From positions 1 to 64,000 of the forward strand of contig NZ_RCDC01000005.1 in assembly GCF_003651185.1 (NCBI RefSeq): a stretch of DNA of 64,000 nucleotides, in the 5' to 3' direction. The position numbers and the translations under genes are program-made. Below, piece by piece: positions 26,228 through 35,113 of the stretch. This stretch comes from Stenotrophomonas rhizophila. Lineage in GTDB: Bacteria; Pseudomonadota; Gammaproteobacteria; Xanthomonadales; Xanthomonadaceae. The notes under the pieces were generated by a model that saw nothing but the letters and a program-made list of their open reading frames with translations, was not told the origin of the DNA and made no database searches. Position 1 is the stretch's first letter. Each line of letters begins with the position of its first letter.

Positions 26228-27085
26228 TCATTCGGCCTGCTTGAGCCACTGCAGGCGGGTCGAGGCGCCGGCCTCGCCCAGGTGCTGCTTGAGCGCCGGC
26301 ATGGCCGGGGCCAGGACCTGGTCGAACTGCCACGGCGGGTTCAGCAGCAGCATGCCGCTGCCATTGAGCCGCAGCGGGGAGTCGTCCGGGCGGATCAGCA
26401 GCTCGGCGGTCAGCACCGATTTCACCGGCAGGGCACACGCCTTGCGCAGGAAATGCAGGATGGTCCGGCGCTGCTTGATCGGGAACCAGATCGCAAAGCT
26501 GGCCTGCGGCCAACGGCCCAGGATCTCGGTCACCGAGGCCAGGATGGCCTGGTATTCGGCGTCCTGCCCCTCGTAGGGCGGGTCGATCAGCACCAGCCCA
26601 CGGCCGATCTTCACGCCGTTGGCCTTGGGCGGCAGCAGCTTCCTGTTCTGGGCATAGCCATCGGCGTGATACACGGCCACCCGGCTGTCATGGGCGAACA
26701 GTGCCTTCAGCGCCGTGGCTTCGGCATCCTGCACTTCGCACACGGCCATGCGGTCCTGCTCGCGCAGGGTCTGGGCGGTCAGCAGCGGCGAGCCGGGGTA
26801 GCTGATCATCGCCCCGACCGGGTTGTCGGCCTGGACCGCCTTGAGGTAGCGCTCCACCACCGCGGGCAGCTGCGGCTGGGCCATCAGGCGCATCACGCCG
26901 TCTTCGGCCTCCAGCGTCTTGCGGCTTTCCTCGCTGGCCAGCAGGTAGCGGCCAGCGCCGCCGTGGGTGTCCAGCACGAAGAACGGGCTGTCCTTGCGCT
27001 TGAAGGTGTCGAGCAGGGCAAGCTGCACGATGTGCTTGAGCACATCGGCATGGTTGCCGGCATGGAAGGCGTGGCGGTAATTCAT
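26228..27085 (-). CDS. rlmJ: 23S rRNA (adenine(2030)-N6)-methyltransferase RlmJ
   Basis: A 285-residue SAM-dependent methyltransferase, modifying A2030 in 23S rRNA. It begins with the characteristic MNYRHAFHAGNHADVLKH; the SAM pocket is VLDTHGGAGRY and the catalytic motif is DPPYE (motif IV). Length matches E. coli RlmJ (280 residues). It is divergent from the creBCD operon, with 45 bases between starts. Confidence 0.95.
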   Translation of the reverse strand: MNYRHAFHAGNHADVLKHIVQLALLDTFKRKDSPFFVLDTHGGAGRYLLASEESRKTLEAEDGVMRLMAQPQLPAVVERYLKAVQADNPVGAMISYPGSPLLTAQTLREQDRMAVCEVQDAEATALKALFAHDSRVAVYHADGYAQNRKLLPPKANGVKIGRGLVLIDPPYEGQDAEYQAILASVTEILGRWPQASFAIWFPIKQRRTILHFLRKACALPVKSVLTAELLIRPDDSPLRLNGSGMLLLNPPWQFDQVLAPAMPALKQHLGEAGASTRLQWLKQAE

Positions 27086-27130
27086 CGGCGCAGTGTACGG
27101 GGCGGCGGGCCCAGCGGCTATGCTGCGCGC

Positions 27131-27820
27131 ATGAGCCACCCCCTGCACAACGTCCTGGTGGTCGAGGACGAAACCGCCATCGCCGATACCGTTCTGTACG
27201 CACTGCGCAGCGAAGGCTACGGCGCCCAGCATTGCCTGCTCGGCGGTGAGGCGCTGGCCCGGCTGCGCCAGCATGCCTTCGATGTGGTGGTGCTGGATGT
27301 GGGCCTGCCGGACATGAGCGGCTTCGAGGTCTGTCGCACGCTGCGCACCTTCAGCGAGGTGCCGGTGATCTTCCTGACCGCCCGCAATGACGAGTTCGAC
27401 CGGGTGCTCGGCCTGGAGCTGGGGGCGGACGACTATATGGCCAAACCCTTCTCGCCGCGCGAGCTGGTGGCGCGGGTGCGTGCGCGCCTGCGCCGGTCCG
27501 CGGCCCCTGCCGACACCACCGGCTGGCAGCAGCTCGGGCGCTTCTCGATCGACCGCGAGGGCAGCCGGATCCGCTTCGGTGACCAGCCGCTGGACCTGAC
27601 CCGCTACGAATACGCACTGATGGCGGCCCTGCTGCAGCGCCCCGGCGCGATCCTCAGCCGCGCCCAGCTGATGGACCGCGGCTGGGACAGCGACGCCGAC
27701 AGCGCCGACCGCACGGTGGATACCCACGTCAAAACCCTGCGCGCCAAGCTGCGTGCCGCCGGTGCCGAGACCGACCCGATCCGTACCCACCGTGGCCTGG
27801 GCTACGCACTGGAGGTGTAG
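27131..27820 (+). CDS. creB: Two-component response regulator CreB
   Basis: A 229-residue OmpR/PhoB-type regulator: receiver domain 1-120 with phospho-acceptor Asp in VVVLDVGLPDMSG, Thr in FLTAR and Lys in AKPF; winged-helix DNA-binding domain 135-225 ending THRGLGYALEV. Gene order creB-creC-creD and the presence of a CreB-tag upstream of creD identify the paralogue. In Pseudomonas and Stenotrophomonas CreBC responds to envelope stress and beta-lactams and affects membrane integrity, secretion and motility. creC starts two bases after its stop. Confidence 0.88.
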   Translation: MSHPLHNVLVVEDETAIADTVLYALRSEGYGAQHCLLGGEALARLRQHAFDVVVLDVGLPDMSGFEVCRTLRTFSEVPVIFLTARNDEFDRVLGLELGADDYMAKPFSPRELVARVRARLRRSAAPADTTGWQQLGRFSIDREGSRIRFGDQPLDLTRYEYALMAALLQRPGAILSRAQLMDRGWDSDADSADRTVDTHVKTLRAKLRAAGAETDPIRTHRGLGYALEV

Positions 27821-27822
27821 GC

Positions 27823-29280
27823 ATGCGGCTGGGCCTGAAACTGTTCCTGGGCTTCTTCCTGATCGTGGGTATCGCCGCGTTCTTCGTGATGCGCATTTTC
27901 GTCAACGAAGTGAAGCCCGGCGTGCGCCAGGCGATGGAGTCCACGCTGGTCGATGCAGCCAACGTGCTGGCGGAAATGGCCGCGGCCGATCTCAAGGCCG
28001 GGCACATCCGCGACGGCCGCTTCGTCGCCGATCTGGCGCGCGCCAAGCGCCGTGACCCGAAGGCGATGGTGTGGCGTTTTCCCAAGCGCACGCTCGATTA
28101 CCAGGTCACCATCACCGATGCCAACGGCATCGTGGTGTACGACTCGACCGGGCGCGATGTGGGGCGTGACAACTCACGCTGGAACGATGTCTACCGGACG
28201 CTGCGCGGCGAGTACGGCGCGCGCTCCAGTCCGGAAACCCCCGGCGACGACACCCACTCGGTGATGCACGTGGCCGCGCCGATCTTCGATCCGGCCGATG
28301 GGCGCCGCTTGATCGGTGTGCTCAGCCTGGCCCAACCCAACCGCAGCATCGATCCCTTCATCGCCGCCAGCCAGCGCGCCATCATGAAGCGCGGCGCCTG
28401 GCTGATCGGTCTCTCGGCGCTGATCGGCCTGCTGATGACCGCGTGGCTGATGCACGGCGTGAACCGGCTCAATCGCTATGCCAAGGCGGTCAGCGCCGGT
28501 GAGCCGGTGCCGCCGCCGAAGCCGCGCCGCGATGAGATCGGCGATCTGGGCCAGGCGCTGGAAACCATGCGCCGCAAGCTGGAAGGCAAGGCCTACGTCG
28601 AGCAGTACGTTCAATCGCTGACGCATGAAATGAAGAGCCCGCTGGCCGCGATCCGCGGCGCGGCCGAACTGCTGCAGGAACCGTTGCCGGACGCGGATCG
28701 GGCGCATTTCGCCCGCAGTATCGAAGGCCAGGCGCAGCGCCTCACCGAAACCATCGACAAGCTGTTGGCGCTGGCCGAGGTGGAGCAGTACGGCTGGCTG
28801 CAGAAGCACGAGCGGCTTGCACTGGCGGCGTTGCTGGAGTCCGCCGCCGACGCGGTGGCGGTGCGTGCGCAGGCCGCCGGGGTCACGATCGCGGTGGAGG
28901 CGCAGGCCGAGAGCGTGCAGGGCGATGGCTATCTGCTGCGGCAGGCGCTCAATAATCTGCTGGAGAATGCCGTGGCGTTCTCACCGGCCGGCGGCAGCAT
29001 CACGCTCGGTGCCCGTGCGGAAGGCGAGGGCATCGCCCTGACCGTGGCCGACCGGGGCAGTGGCGTGCCCGAGTACGCACTGGATCGCGTGTTCGAGCGC
29101 TTCTATTCGCTGGCACGGCCCGGCACCGGCCAGCGCAGCTCCGGCCTGGGCCTGTCGTTCGTGCAGGAGGTGGCGCGCCTGCACGGCGGTCGTATCAGCC
29201 TTCGCAACCGTGATGGCGGCGGTGCGCAGGCGGTGTTGTGGCTGCCCTTGCGGCTGCCTTCGGTACCGCCGCGGCGCTGA
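27823..29280 (+). CDS. creC: Sensor histidine kinase CreC
   Basis: A 485-residue inner-membrane kinase. Two membrane helices (about 6-27 and 188-210) enclose a periplasmic sensor; then HAMP (about 212-262), phospho-acceptor His in SLTHEMKSPLAAIRG, and an ATPase domain with NNLLENAV (N box), DRGSGVPE (G1) and GLGLSF (G2). It should phosphorylate CreB. The membrane-bounded sensor domain is the CreC-type periplasmic region. Overlaps in operon with creB (2-base gap). Confidence 0.9.
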   Translation: MRLGLKLFLGFFLIVGIAAFFVMRIFVNEVKPGVRQAMESTLVDAANVLAEMAAADLKAGHIRDGRFVADLARAKRRDPKAMVWRFPKRTLDYQVTITDANGIVVYDSTGRDVGRDNSRWNDVYRTLRGEYGARSSPETPGDDTHSVMHVAAPIFDPADGRRLIGVLSLAQPNRSIDPFIAASQRAIMKRGAWLIGLSALIGLLMTAWLMHGVNRLNRYAKAVSAGEPVPPPKPRRDEIGDLGQALETMRRKLEGKAYVEQYVQSLTHEMKSPLAAIRGAAELLQEPLPDADRAHFARSIEGQAQRLTETIDKLLALAEVEQYGWLQKHERLALAALLESAADAVAVRAQAAGVTIAVEAQAESVQGDGYLLRQALNNLLENAVAFSPAGGSITLGARAEGEGIALTVADRGSGVPEYALDRVFERFYSLARPGTGQRSSGLGLSFVQEVARLHGGRISLRNRDGGGAQAVLWLPLRLPSVPPRR

Positions 29281-29292
29281 CCGGCGCCGCAC

Positions 29293-29308
29293 TTCACACA
29301 GACTTCAA
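29293..29308 (+). promoter_or_regulatory. CreB-binding tag upstream of creD
   Basis: TTCAC at 29293-29297 and TTCAA at 29304-29308 spaced by six bases: one mismatch to the known CreB recognition tag TTCAC-N6-TTCAC. It ends 64 bases before the creD start, the usual position in E. coli and Pseudomonas. Confidence 0.75.
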
Positions 29309-29372
29309 ACTCGGCACAAACCCCGCACACCGGCGCGCGGGAAGCTGGCCCCCTCCCAACCGAGGACGGGTC

Positions 29373-30692
29373 ATGAAATCCCTGAAGATGCTGTTGCGGT
29401 TCGCCATTGTCGGCGGGCTGATCCTGTTGCTGCTGATTCCGCTGAGCCTGATCAAGGGCGTGATCCGCGAGCGTGAGGCGTACCGCGACGAGGCTTACCA
29501 GCGCGTGGCGCAGAGCCGCGCCGGCGCGCAGATTCTGACCGGCCCGATCCGGGTGGTGCCGTGGACCGAGACCCGCGAGGTCGAGGTGGTGGATGCGGCC
29601 GGCACCAAGAAGAAGGAGAAGCAGGTCGAGCAGGGCCAGTGGCTGCAGATGCCGGCCACGCTCACGGTGGACGGTGTGATGCAGCCGGACGAGCGCCGCG
29701 TCGGCCTGTTCCGCGTGCCGGTCTACAGCTGGAAGGCCACGATCAGCGCCGCGTTCGCCGATGACGACTACCCGGTGAAAGCAGGCCGCGTGTATGGCAC
29801 GCCCTTCCTGACCGTGGGCATCGCCGATGTGCGTGGCCTGGTCGGTTCGCCGAACCTGCGCGTGGATGGCAACGCCGTGACGCTGTTGCCCGATGCCGGC
29901 GGCGTCAGTGGCATCGGCACCGGCCTGCATGTCGGCTTGCCGGGCCTGGCGGATGAACGGGGTGGCGTGCTCAAGGGCAGCAAGGTCGAGCTGGAGCTGG
30001 TGCTGGATGGCACCCGGTCGCTGTCGGTGGTGCCGGTGGGCGATGACAGCCGCATCGCGCTGCGCTCGCCGTGGCCGCACCCGCTGTTCGGTGGCAGCTT
30101 CCTGCCCAACGAACGCAAGGTGGACGCGCAGGGTTTCGACGCCCAGTGGGCGGTGTCTTCGCTGGCCTCGCGTGCCCAGCACCAGCTGCGCAACCGCCCG
30201 GACATCGACGCTGAAGCGGTGAGCGTGGAGCTGGTCAATCCGGTCGATGTGTATACCCAGGCCGACCGCGCCAGCAAGTACGGCATCCTCTTCATCCTGC
30301 TGACCTTCGTCGGCTTCATCCTGTTCGAGCTGATCAAGCAGCTGCGCATCCACCCGCTGCAGTACCTGATGGTCGGCCTGGCGCTGGCGATCTTCTTCCT
30401 GCTGCTGCTCAGCCTCTCCGAGCACATCGCGTTCTGGCAGGCCTATGCGCTCTCGGCACTGGCGTGCATCGGCATCCAGACCGTGTATCTGTCCGGCGTA
30501 TTGAAGAGCTGGAAACGCGGCCTGGGCTTCGCGGTGATGCTCAGTGCCCTGTATGGCGCGCTGTATGGGCTGCTGATCTCGGAGAACAACGCGCTGCTGA
30601 TGGGCTCGCTGCTGCTGTTCGGCGTGCTGGCCGCGGTGATGTGGGTGACCCGCCGGGTCGATTGGTATGAACTCGGCGCGCGGCTGAGCTGA
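29373..30692 (+). CDS. creD: Inner-membrane protein CreD
   Basis: A 439-residue membrane protein: one N-terminal helix (about 8-28), a periplasmic beta-rich domain (about 40-290) and five or more C-terminal helices (GILFILLTFVGFILFELI, LALAIFFLLLLSLSEHIAFW and others). The family signature QLRIHPLQYLMVGLAL follows the first C-terminal helix. CreD expression is a CreBC output and contributes to envelope integrity and beta-lactam tolerance. Start ATG 29373 follows CGAGGACGGG; a CreB tag lies upstream. Confidence 0.92.
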   Translation: MKSLKMLLRFAIVGGLILLLLIPLSLIKGVIREREAYRDEAYQRVAQSRAGAQILTGPIRVVPWTETREVEVVDAAGTKKKEKQVEQGQWLQMPATLTVDGVMQPDERRVGLFRVPVYSWKATISAAFADDDYPVKAGRVYGTPFLTVGIADVRGLVGSPNLRVDGNAVTLLPDAGGVSGIGTGLHVGLPGLADERGGVLKGSKVELELVLDGTRSLSVVPVGDDSRIALRSPWPHPLFGGSFLPNERKVDAQGFDAQWAVSSLASRAQHQLRNRPDIDAEAVSVELVNPVDVYTQADRASKYGILFILLTFVGFILFELIKQLRIHPLQYLMVGLALAIFFLLLLSLSEHIAFWQAYALSALACIGIQTVYLSGVLKSWKRGLGFAVMLSALYGALYGLLISENNALLMGSLLLFGVLAAVMWVTRRVDWYELGARLS

Positions 30693-30701
30693 GGAACGGA
30701 C

Positions 30702-31133
30702 ATGAGCTTGCACCGCTGTCTGCACGAACGTGTGCGCCGGGCGCTGCCCGCCCGGCTGGAGGTGGCCTCGCTGCTGGAGGGCGAGGCCTCGGGATGGCCG
30801 TCACCGCTGAGGGCACTGCCTGGGGTGCCGGCAGCGCCGGGGCTGCTGCGTTTCGGCTTGGCCCCGGCCACCTGCGAGGCGATCACCGTGCACGGGCTGC
30901 GCTTTCTGGAACAGGCACGGCAGGCGCGCGGACGCCTGCCGCTGCCGCACTGGTGTGGCGACTATCGGCCGTGGCGCGAAGGCGCCCAGGCCTTGCGCGA
31001 GATCGGCATCCGCGGGTTGCCTGCGGGCTGGCCGGCGCATGCAGCGGTCTACGCCAGCGCCTCGGAAGACCGCAGCCGCTGGTTGCTGATCCTGCCTGGC
31101 CGTGGCCAGCTCTGGTACGGCTGGATGGCGTGA
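30702..31133 (+). CDS. Conserved-looking hypothetical protein in the creBCD operon
   Basis: A 143-residue soluble protein with no signal peptide or membrane helix, rich in Arg, Leu and Trp (WCGDYRPW, LWYGWMA at the C terminus). A GAGGAACGGA ribosome site precedes ATG 30702, nine bases after the creD stop, so it is co-transcribed with creD. I do not recognise a domain. The position suggests a CreBC-controlled accessory protein. Confidence 0.7.
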   Translation: MSLHRCLHERVRRALPARLEVASLLEGEASGWPSPLRALPGVPAAPGLLRFGLAPATCEAITVHGLRFLEQARQARGRLPLPHWCGDYRPWREGAQALREIGIRGLPAGWPAHAAVYASASEDRSRWLLILPGRGQLWYGWMA

Positions 31134-31218
31134 CCATGACTCTTGGCCCGGGGGCACCGGGACAACGCCCGATAGACTCGGGGATTGTTCGTGGTCTGGC
31201 CGAGAGGCAGGGGTAATC

Positions 31219-32820
31219 GTGTTCAAGTGGGGCATGTTGAGCGTGGCATTGGCATTGAGCGGCGTCGCCGATGCACAGACGAAGGAAACGGTGGACCTGG
31301 ACATGGTCAGCCGCATCCGCCAGGAAGCCTTCCACCGGTCGCAGGTGATGGCGACCTTCAGCCACCTGACCGAGCAGATCGGCCCGCGCCTGACCAATTC
31401 GCCCGCGATGGGCGAGGCCAACGCCTGGACCCGCAGCAAGTTCAATGAGTGGGGCCTGGTCAACGTCCATGACGAAGCCTTCGATGCGTTCGGCCGCGGC
31501 TGGGAGTTCAGCAACGCCAGCGTGGAACTGCTGAGCCCGCGCGTGGCGCCGCTGTATGCGCTGCCGAAGGCCTGGACCCCGGGCACCAACGGCCCGGTCG
31601 AGGGCGAGGTGATCAAGGTCGAGATCAAGAAGCTCGCCGACCTGGATCAGTACAAGGGCAAGCTCGCCGGCAGGATCCTGCTGCTCAACGATGCACGCGA
31701 TTACGAACGGGCCACCAAGTCCGATTCGCATCGCCACGATGATGCCGGCCTGGCCGAGCTGCAGGTGTTCGCGGTGCCCAAGGACGTCGCCGATGCCAAG
31801 GCCGACCGTGCCAAGAAGGCCAAGGAATACCTGGAGAAGCAGGAACTGACCCGCGCCACCAACGCCTTCTTCGCCGAGCAGGGCGTGCTGGCCACGATCA
31901 GCATCAGCGGCTGGGACAACGGCATCATCCGTGTCGGTGGCGGTGGCTCGCGCAAGGCCGGTGAACCGGTCGGCGTGCCCGAGCTGGCGATGATGGCCGA
32001 GCACTACAACCAGCTGGTGCGGGCGGTCGACCAGAAGCAGGCGGTCAAGCTGCGCGTGAATGTCGAAGCCCGCTTCACCGATACGCAGGACCAGCCCGGC
32101 TACAACACGCTGGCCGAGATCCGCGGCAGTGGCAAGGCCGATGAGATCGTGATGCTCGGCGCGCACATGGATTCCTGGCACACCGGCACCGGTGCGGCCG
32201 ACAACGCTGCCGGCGTGGCGGTGATGATGGAAGCCATGCGCATCCTCAAGGCGGTGGGTGCCAAGCCCAAGCGCACCATCCGCGTGGCGCTGTGGAGTGG
32301 CGAGGAGCAGGGGCTGATCGGCTCGCAGGACTACGTGTCCAAGCACTTTGCGCGCTACCCCGAGCCGACCGACCCGGCGCAGCTCACGTTGCCGGCCTCG
32401 ATGCGTGAACCCACCGGCGCTTTGCAGCGCCAGCGTGATTACGACAAGTTCTCGGCGTACTTCAACATGGACAACGGCTCGGGCCGCTTCCGCGGCATCT
32501 ACGCGCAGGAGAACCTGGCCGTGGTGCCGATCTTCGAAGCGTGGCTGGCCCCATTCCACGATGTGGGCGCCACCACCGTGGCCACCCGCAACACCGGCAG
32601 CACCGACCATATCGCATTCGATCGCGTCGGCCTGCCCGGGTTCCAGTTCATCCAGGACCGCCTGGACTACTTCACCAACGTCCACCACAGCAACCTGGAC
32701 ACCTGGGACCACGCCGAGCCGGAAGACCTGAAGCAGGCCGCCGCCATCGTGGCCTCGTTCGTCTACAACGCGGCCATGCGCGATGAAAAGCTGCCGCGCA
32801 AGCCGTTGCTGACGCCCTGA
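31219..32820 (+). CDS. Exported M28 aminopeptidase/carboxypeptidase Q-like
   Basis: A 533-residue M28 zinc exopeptidase with an N-terminal signal (MFKWGMLSVALALSGVADAQ). A protease-associated insert (about 90-200) precedes the catalytic domain with HMDSWHTGTGAADNAAGVAV (metal-ligand His and Asp), LWSGEEQGLIGS (catalytic Glu, GEE) and a final zinc His in TDHIAFDRVGLPG. It trims peptides in the periplasm. GTG 31219 is chosen with AGGGG upstream; ATG 31234 would still leave a signal peptide. The upstream hypothetical gene lies 85 bases away. Confidence 0.9.
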   Translation: MFKWGMLSVALALSGVADAQTKETVDLDMVSRIRQEAFHRSQVMATFSHLTEQIGPRLTNSPAMGEANAWTRSKFNEWGLVNVHDEAFDAFGRGWEFSNASVELLSPRVAPLYALPKAWTPGTNGPVEGEVIKVEIKKLADLDQYKGKLAGRILLLNDARDYERATKSDSHRHDDAGLAELQVFAVPKDVADAKADRAKKAKEYLEKQELTRATNAFFAEQGVLATISISGWDNGIIRVGGGGSRKAGEPVGVPELAMMAEHYNQLVRAVDQKQAVKLRVNVEARFTDTQDQPGYNTLAEIRGSGKADEIVMLGAHMDSWHTGTGAADNAAGVAVMMEAMRILKAVGAKPKRTIRVALWSGEEQGLIGSQDYVSKHFARYPEPTDPAQLTLPASMREPTGALQRQRDYDKFSAYFNMDNGSGRFRGIYAQENLAVVPIFEAWLAPFHDVGATTVATRNTGSTDHIAFDRVGLPGFQFIQDRLDYFTNVHHSNLDTWDHAEPEDLKQAAAIVASFVYNAAMRDEKLPRKPLLTP

Positions 32821-32828
32821 GGGCTACC

Positions 32829-32885
32829 GCGTGGGCGGCCTGGAAAGGGCTGCCCACGCCATGCCGGGCAGGGAGTGCCCGGTTT
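32829..32885 (+). terminator. Tandem hairpins, probable terminator of the M28 gene
   Basis: Two stems: GCGTGGGC at 32829-32836 with GCCCACGC at 32852-32859, then CCGGGCA at 32864-32870 with TGCCCGG at 32876-32882 followed by TTT. They lie between the peptidase stop and gltX. Confidence 0.5.
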
Positions 32886-32939
32886 GCGGCCGGGGCGGGG
32901 TAAAATTGCCGGGATTCCGTTTCCCGCCCTGAGCCCTCC

Positions 32940-34343
32940 ATGACCTGCCGCACCCGTTTTGCCCCCAGTCCCACCGGCTACCTGCACATTGGTGGCGCCC
33001 GCACGGCGCTGTACTGCTGGCTGGAGGCCCGTCACCGTGGCGGCGAATTCGTGCTGCGCATCGAAGACACCGACCGCGAGCGCAGCACCCAGGGCGCGAT
33101 CGACGCGATCCTGGAGGCGATGGAGTGGCTGGGCCTGGGCTACGACGAAGGCCCGATCTACCAGACCCAGCGCGTGGCCCGTTACCTGGAAGTGGCCGAG
33201 CAGCTGGTCGCCGATGGCAAGGCCTACTACGCCTACGAGACCCGCGAAGAACTGGATGCGATGCGCGAGGCCGCCATGGCCAAGCAGGAAAAGCCGCGTT
33301 ACAACGGTGCCGCGCGCGATCTGGGCCTGCCGTACAAGGATGACCCGAACCGCGTGATCCGCTTCAAGAACCCGCTGGAGGGCACGGTCGTGTTCGACGA
33401 CCTGATCAAGGGCCGTATCGAGATCGCCAACAGCGAACTGGACGATATGGTCATCTTCCGCCCGGACGGGTTCCCCACCTACAACTTCGCGGTGGTGGTG
33501 GACGATTGGGACATGCGCATCAGCGAGGTCATCCGCGGCGACGACCACATCAACAACACCCCGCGCCAGATCAATCTGTATGAGGGCATCGGCGCCCCCG
33601 TGCCGAAGTTCGGCCATATGCCGATGATCCTGGACGAGCAGGGCGCGAAGCTGTCCAAGCGCACCGGCGCGGCCGACGTGATGCAGTACAAGGACGCCGG
33701 CTACCTGCCTGACGCACTGCTCAGCTATCTGGCCCGCCTGGGCTGGTCGCATGGCGACCAGGAGCTGTTCAGCCGCCAGGAGCTGATCGATCTGTTCGAT
33801 GTGACCCACTGCAATTCCAAGGCCGCGCGCCTGGATATGGCCAAGCTGGGCTGGGTCAACCAGCACTTCCTGAAGACGGAAGCACCGGCCGACATCGCCC
33901 CGCACCTGGTCTACCAGCTGAACAAGCTGGGCCTGGACCTGAACGCTGGTCCTGCGCCGGCGGACGTGGTGGTGGCGCTGCGCGACCGCGTGCAGACGCT
34001 GAAGGAAATGGCCGAGAAGGCGGTGGTCTGGTACCAGCCGCTGACCGAGTACGACGAAGCCGCGGTGGCCAAGCACTTCAAGCCCGGCGCGGAACTGGCG
34101 CTGGGCAAGGCCCGCGAGCTGTTGGGCGCGGCCGGCGAGTGGACGGTGGAGAGCGTGTCGGCGGCGCTGCATGACGTGGCCACGGCGCTGGAGATCGGCA
34201 TGGGCAAGGTGGCGCAGCCGCTGCGCGTGGCCATCACCGGCACCCAGGTCAGCCCGGACATCTCGCAGACGGTCTTCCTGGCCGGGCGTGAAGAGGCCTT
34301 GAAACGCATCGAGGTCGCACTCACTAAAGTACCGACGGCCTGA
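32940..34343 (+). CDS. gltX: Glutamyl-tRNA synthetase
   Basis: A 467-residue class I aminoacyl-tRNA synthetase that charges tRNA-Glu. HIGH-type motif HIGG at 16-19 in [21 protein letters not shown]-type KLSKR at 237-241, and the C-terminal anticodon-binding domain (about 320-467) are present. Length matches discriminating GluRS. Located 16 bases upstream of zur on the same strand, so an operon with it is likely. Start ATG 32940. Confidence 0.97.
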   Translation: MTCRTRFAPSPTGYLHIGGARTALYCWLEARHRGGEFVLRIEDTDRERSTQGAIDAILEAMEWLGLGYDEGPIYQTQRVARYLEVAEQLVADGKAYYAYETREELDAMREAAMAKQEKPRYNGAARDLGLPYKDDPNRVIRFKNPLEGTVVFDDLIKGRIEIANSELDDMVIFRPDGFPTYNFAVVVDDWDMRISEVIRGDDHINNTPRQINLYEGIGAPVPKFGHMPMILDEQGAKLSKRTGAADVMQYKDAGYLPDALLSYLARLGWSHGDQELFSRQELIDLFDVTHCNSKAARLDMAKLGWVNQHFLKTEAPADIAPHLVYQLNKLGLDLNAGPAPADVVVALRDRVQTLKEMAEKAVVWYQPLTEYDEAAVAKHFKPGAELALGKARELLGAAGEWTVESVSAALHDVATALEIGMGKVAQPLRVAITGTQVSPDISQTVFLAGREEALKRIEVALTKVPTA

Positions 34344-34359
34344 CCACAGGAGACCGCGC

Positions 34360-34845
34360 ATGTCCGCAAAAACCGCTTGTACCGCTCCGCACCATCACGT
34401 TCACGACGCTTCAGACTTCGTGAAGGTGGTCGAGCGCGTGTGCTCGGAACGCGGGCTGCGGCTGACCCCGATCCGCGCGAACGTACTGCGCCTGATTGCC
34501 GAGGCCGGCAAGCCGGTGAAGGCGTATGAATTGCTGGAGTGGGTGCGCAACGGCAAGGGCGTCGGTGCCGACGCCCCGCCGACGGTGTACCGCGCGCTGG
34601 ATTTCCTGATGGCCAATGGCTTCGTGCACAAGCTGGAATCTGTGAATGCGTTCGTGGCGTGCCACCATCCGAGCAGTGCGCAGCATTCGGTGCCATTCCT
34701 GATCTGCAACAGTTGCCACAGTGCGGTGGAGCTGGAGGACAAGGAGATTGTCAGCCAGCTGGAGAAGCGGGCGAAGGAGCTCGGTTTCCAGCCGCAGGCG
34801 CAGACGCTGGAAGTGCATGGGTTGTGCGCGCGGTGTGCGGGGTAG
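34360..34845 (+). CDS. zur: Zinc uptake regulator Zur (Fur family)
   Basis: A 161-residue Fur-family repressor with an N-terminal winged helix (RLTPIRANVLRLIAEAGKPV, PPTVYRALDFLMANGFVHKL) and a dimerisation domain. Structural zinc cysteines CNSCH and CARC are present, and the pattern is Zur rather than Fur: short, with HHHVHD N-terminus and SAQHSVPFLIC. With Zn it represses zinc acquisition genes; sites resembling its box flank the ZnuD-like/MerC pair at 42662 and 42756. A GAGA-type site precedes ATG 34360. Confidence 0.9.
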   Translation: MSAKTACTAPHHHVHDASDFVKVVERVCSERGLRLTPIRANVLRLIAEAGKPVKAYELLEWVRNGKGVGADAPPTVYRALDFLMANGFVHKLESVNAFVACHHPSSAQHSVPFLICNSCHSAVELEDKEIVSQLEKRAKELGFQPQAQTLEVHGLCARCAG

Positions 34846-34867
34846 GTACCGACCGTTGGTCGGTACC
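34842..34867 (+). repeat. SMAG-like REP hairpin with GTAG head
   Basis: GTAG (34842-34845, overlapping the zur stop codon) then GGTACCGACC at 34845-34854, loop GTT, GGTCGGTACC at 34858-34867. A GTAG tetranucleotide leading into a perfect ten-base hairpin is the known form of Stenotrophomonas SMAG repeats. No similar copy was seen elsewhere in this window. Confidence 0.65.
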
Positions 34868-34879
34868 CTGTTGATGTTG

Positions 34880-34908
34880 AAAAGCCGCGCATCTGCGCGG
34901 CTTTTTCG
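34880..34908 (+). terminator. Rho-independent terminator after zur
   Basis: AAAAGCCGCGCA at 34880-34891 pairs with TGCGCGGCTTTT at 34894-34905, then TTCGTT. It ends the gltX-zur unit. Confidence 0.85.
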
Positions 34909-34947
34909 TTTCTGCTGCGAAAGCAGCCACTCTGTTTCCCGCTGCGG

Positions 34948-35057
34948 AAGCGAGCCGGGCAACCTGGAGCGGGACGCGCCGTAAACCCATCCTTGGGGGC
35001 TCGTGAGCGGCATCCATGCCGCTCCAACGGTCCCGTTCCAGGCTGCCCAACTCGCTT
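34948..35057. repeat. Long imperfect inverted repeat with an inner hairpin
   Basis: Two 28-base arms, 34948-34975 and 35030-35057, are complementary at 24 of 28 positions. Between them lies a perfect nine-base stem, GAGCGGCAT at 35005-35013 with ATGCCGCTC at 35016-35024. The whole folds as a stem carrying an inner hairpin of about 110 bases. It resembles the dispersed structured repeats found in intergenic regions of Xanthomonadaceae, and has no coding potential. It occupies most of the gap between zur and the HlyD gene. Confidence 0.6.
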
Positions 35058-35113
35058 CCCGACGGTTCCGGACTGGGGTGGGGAAAGGCGTTGGCGTTCT
35101 GCGCGCAGACGCA

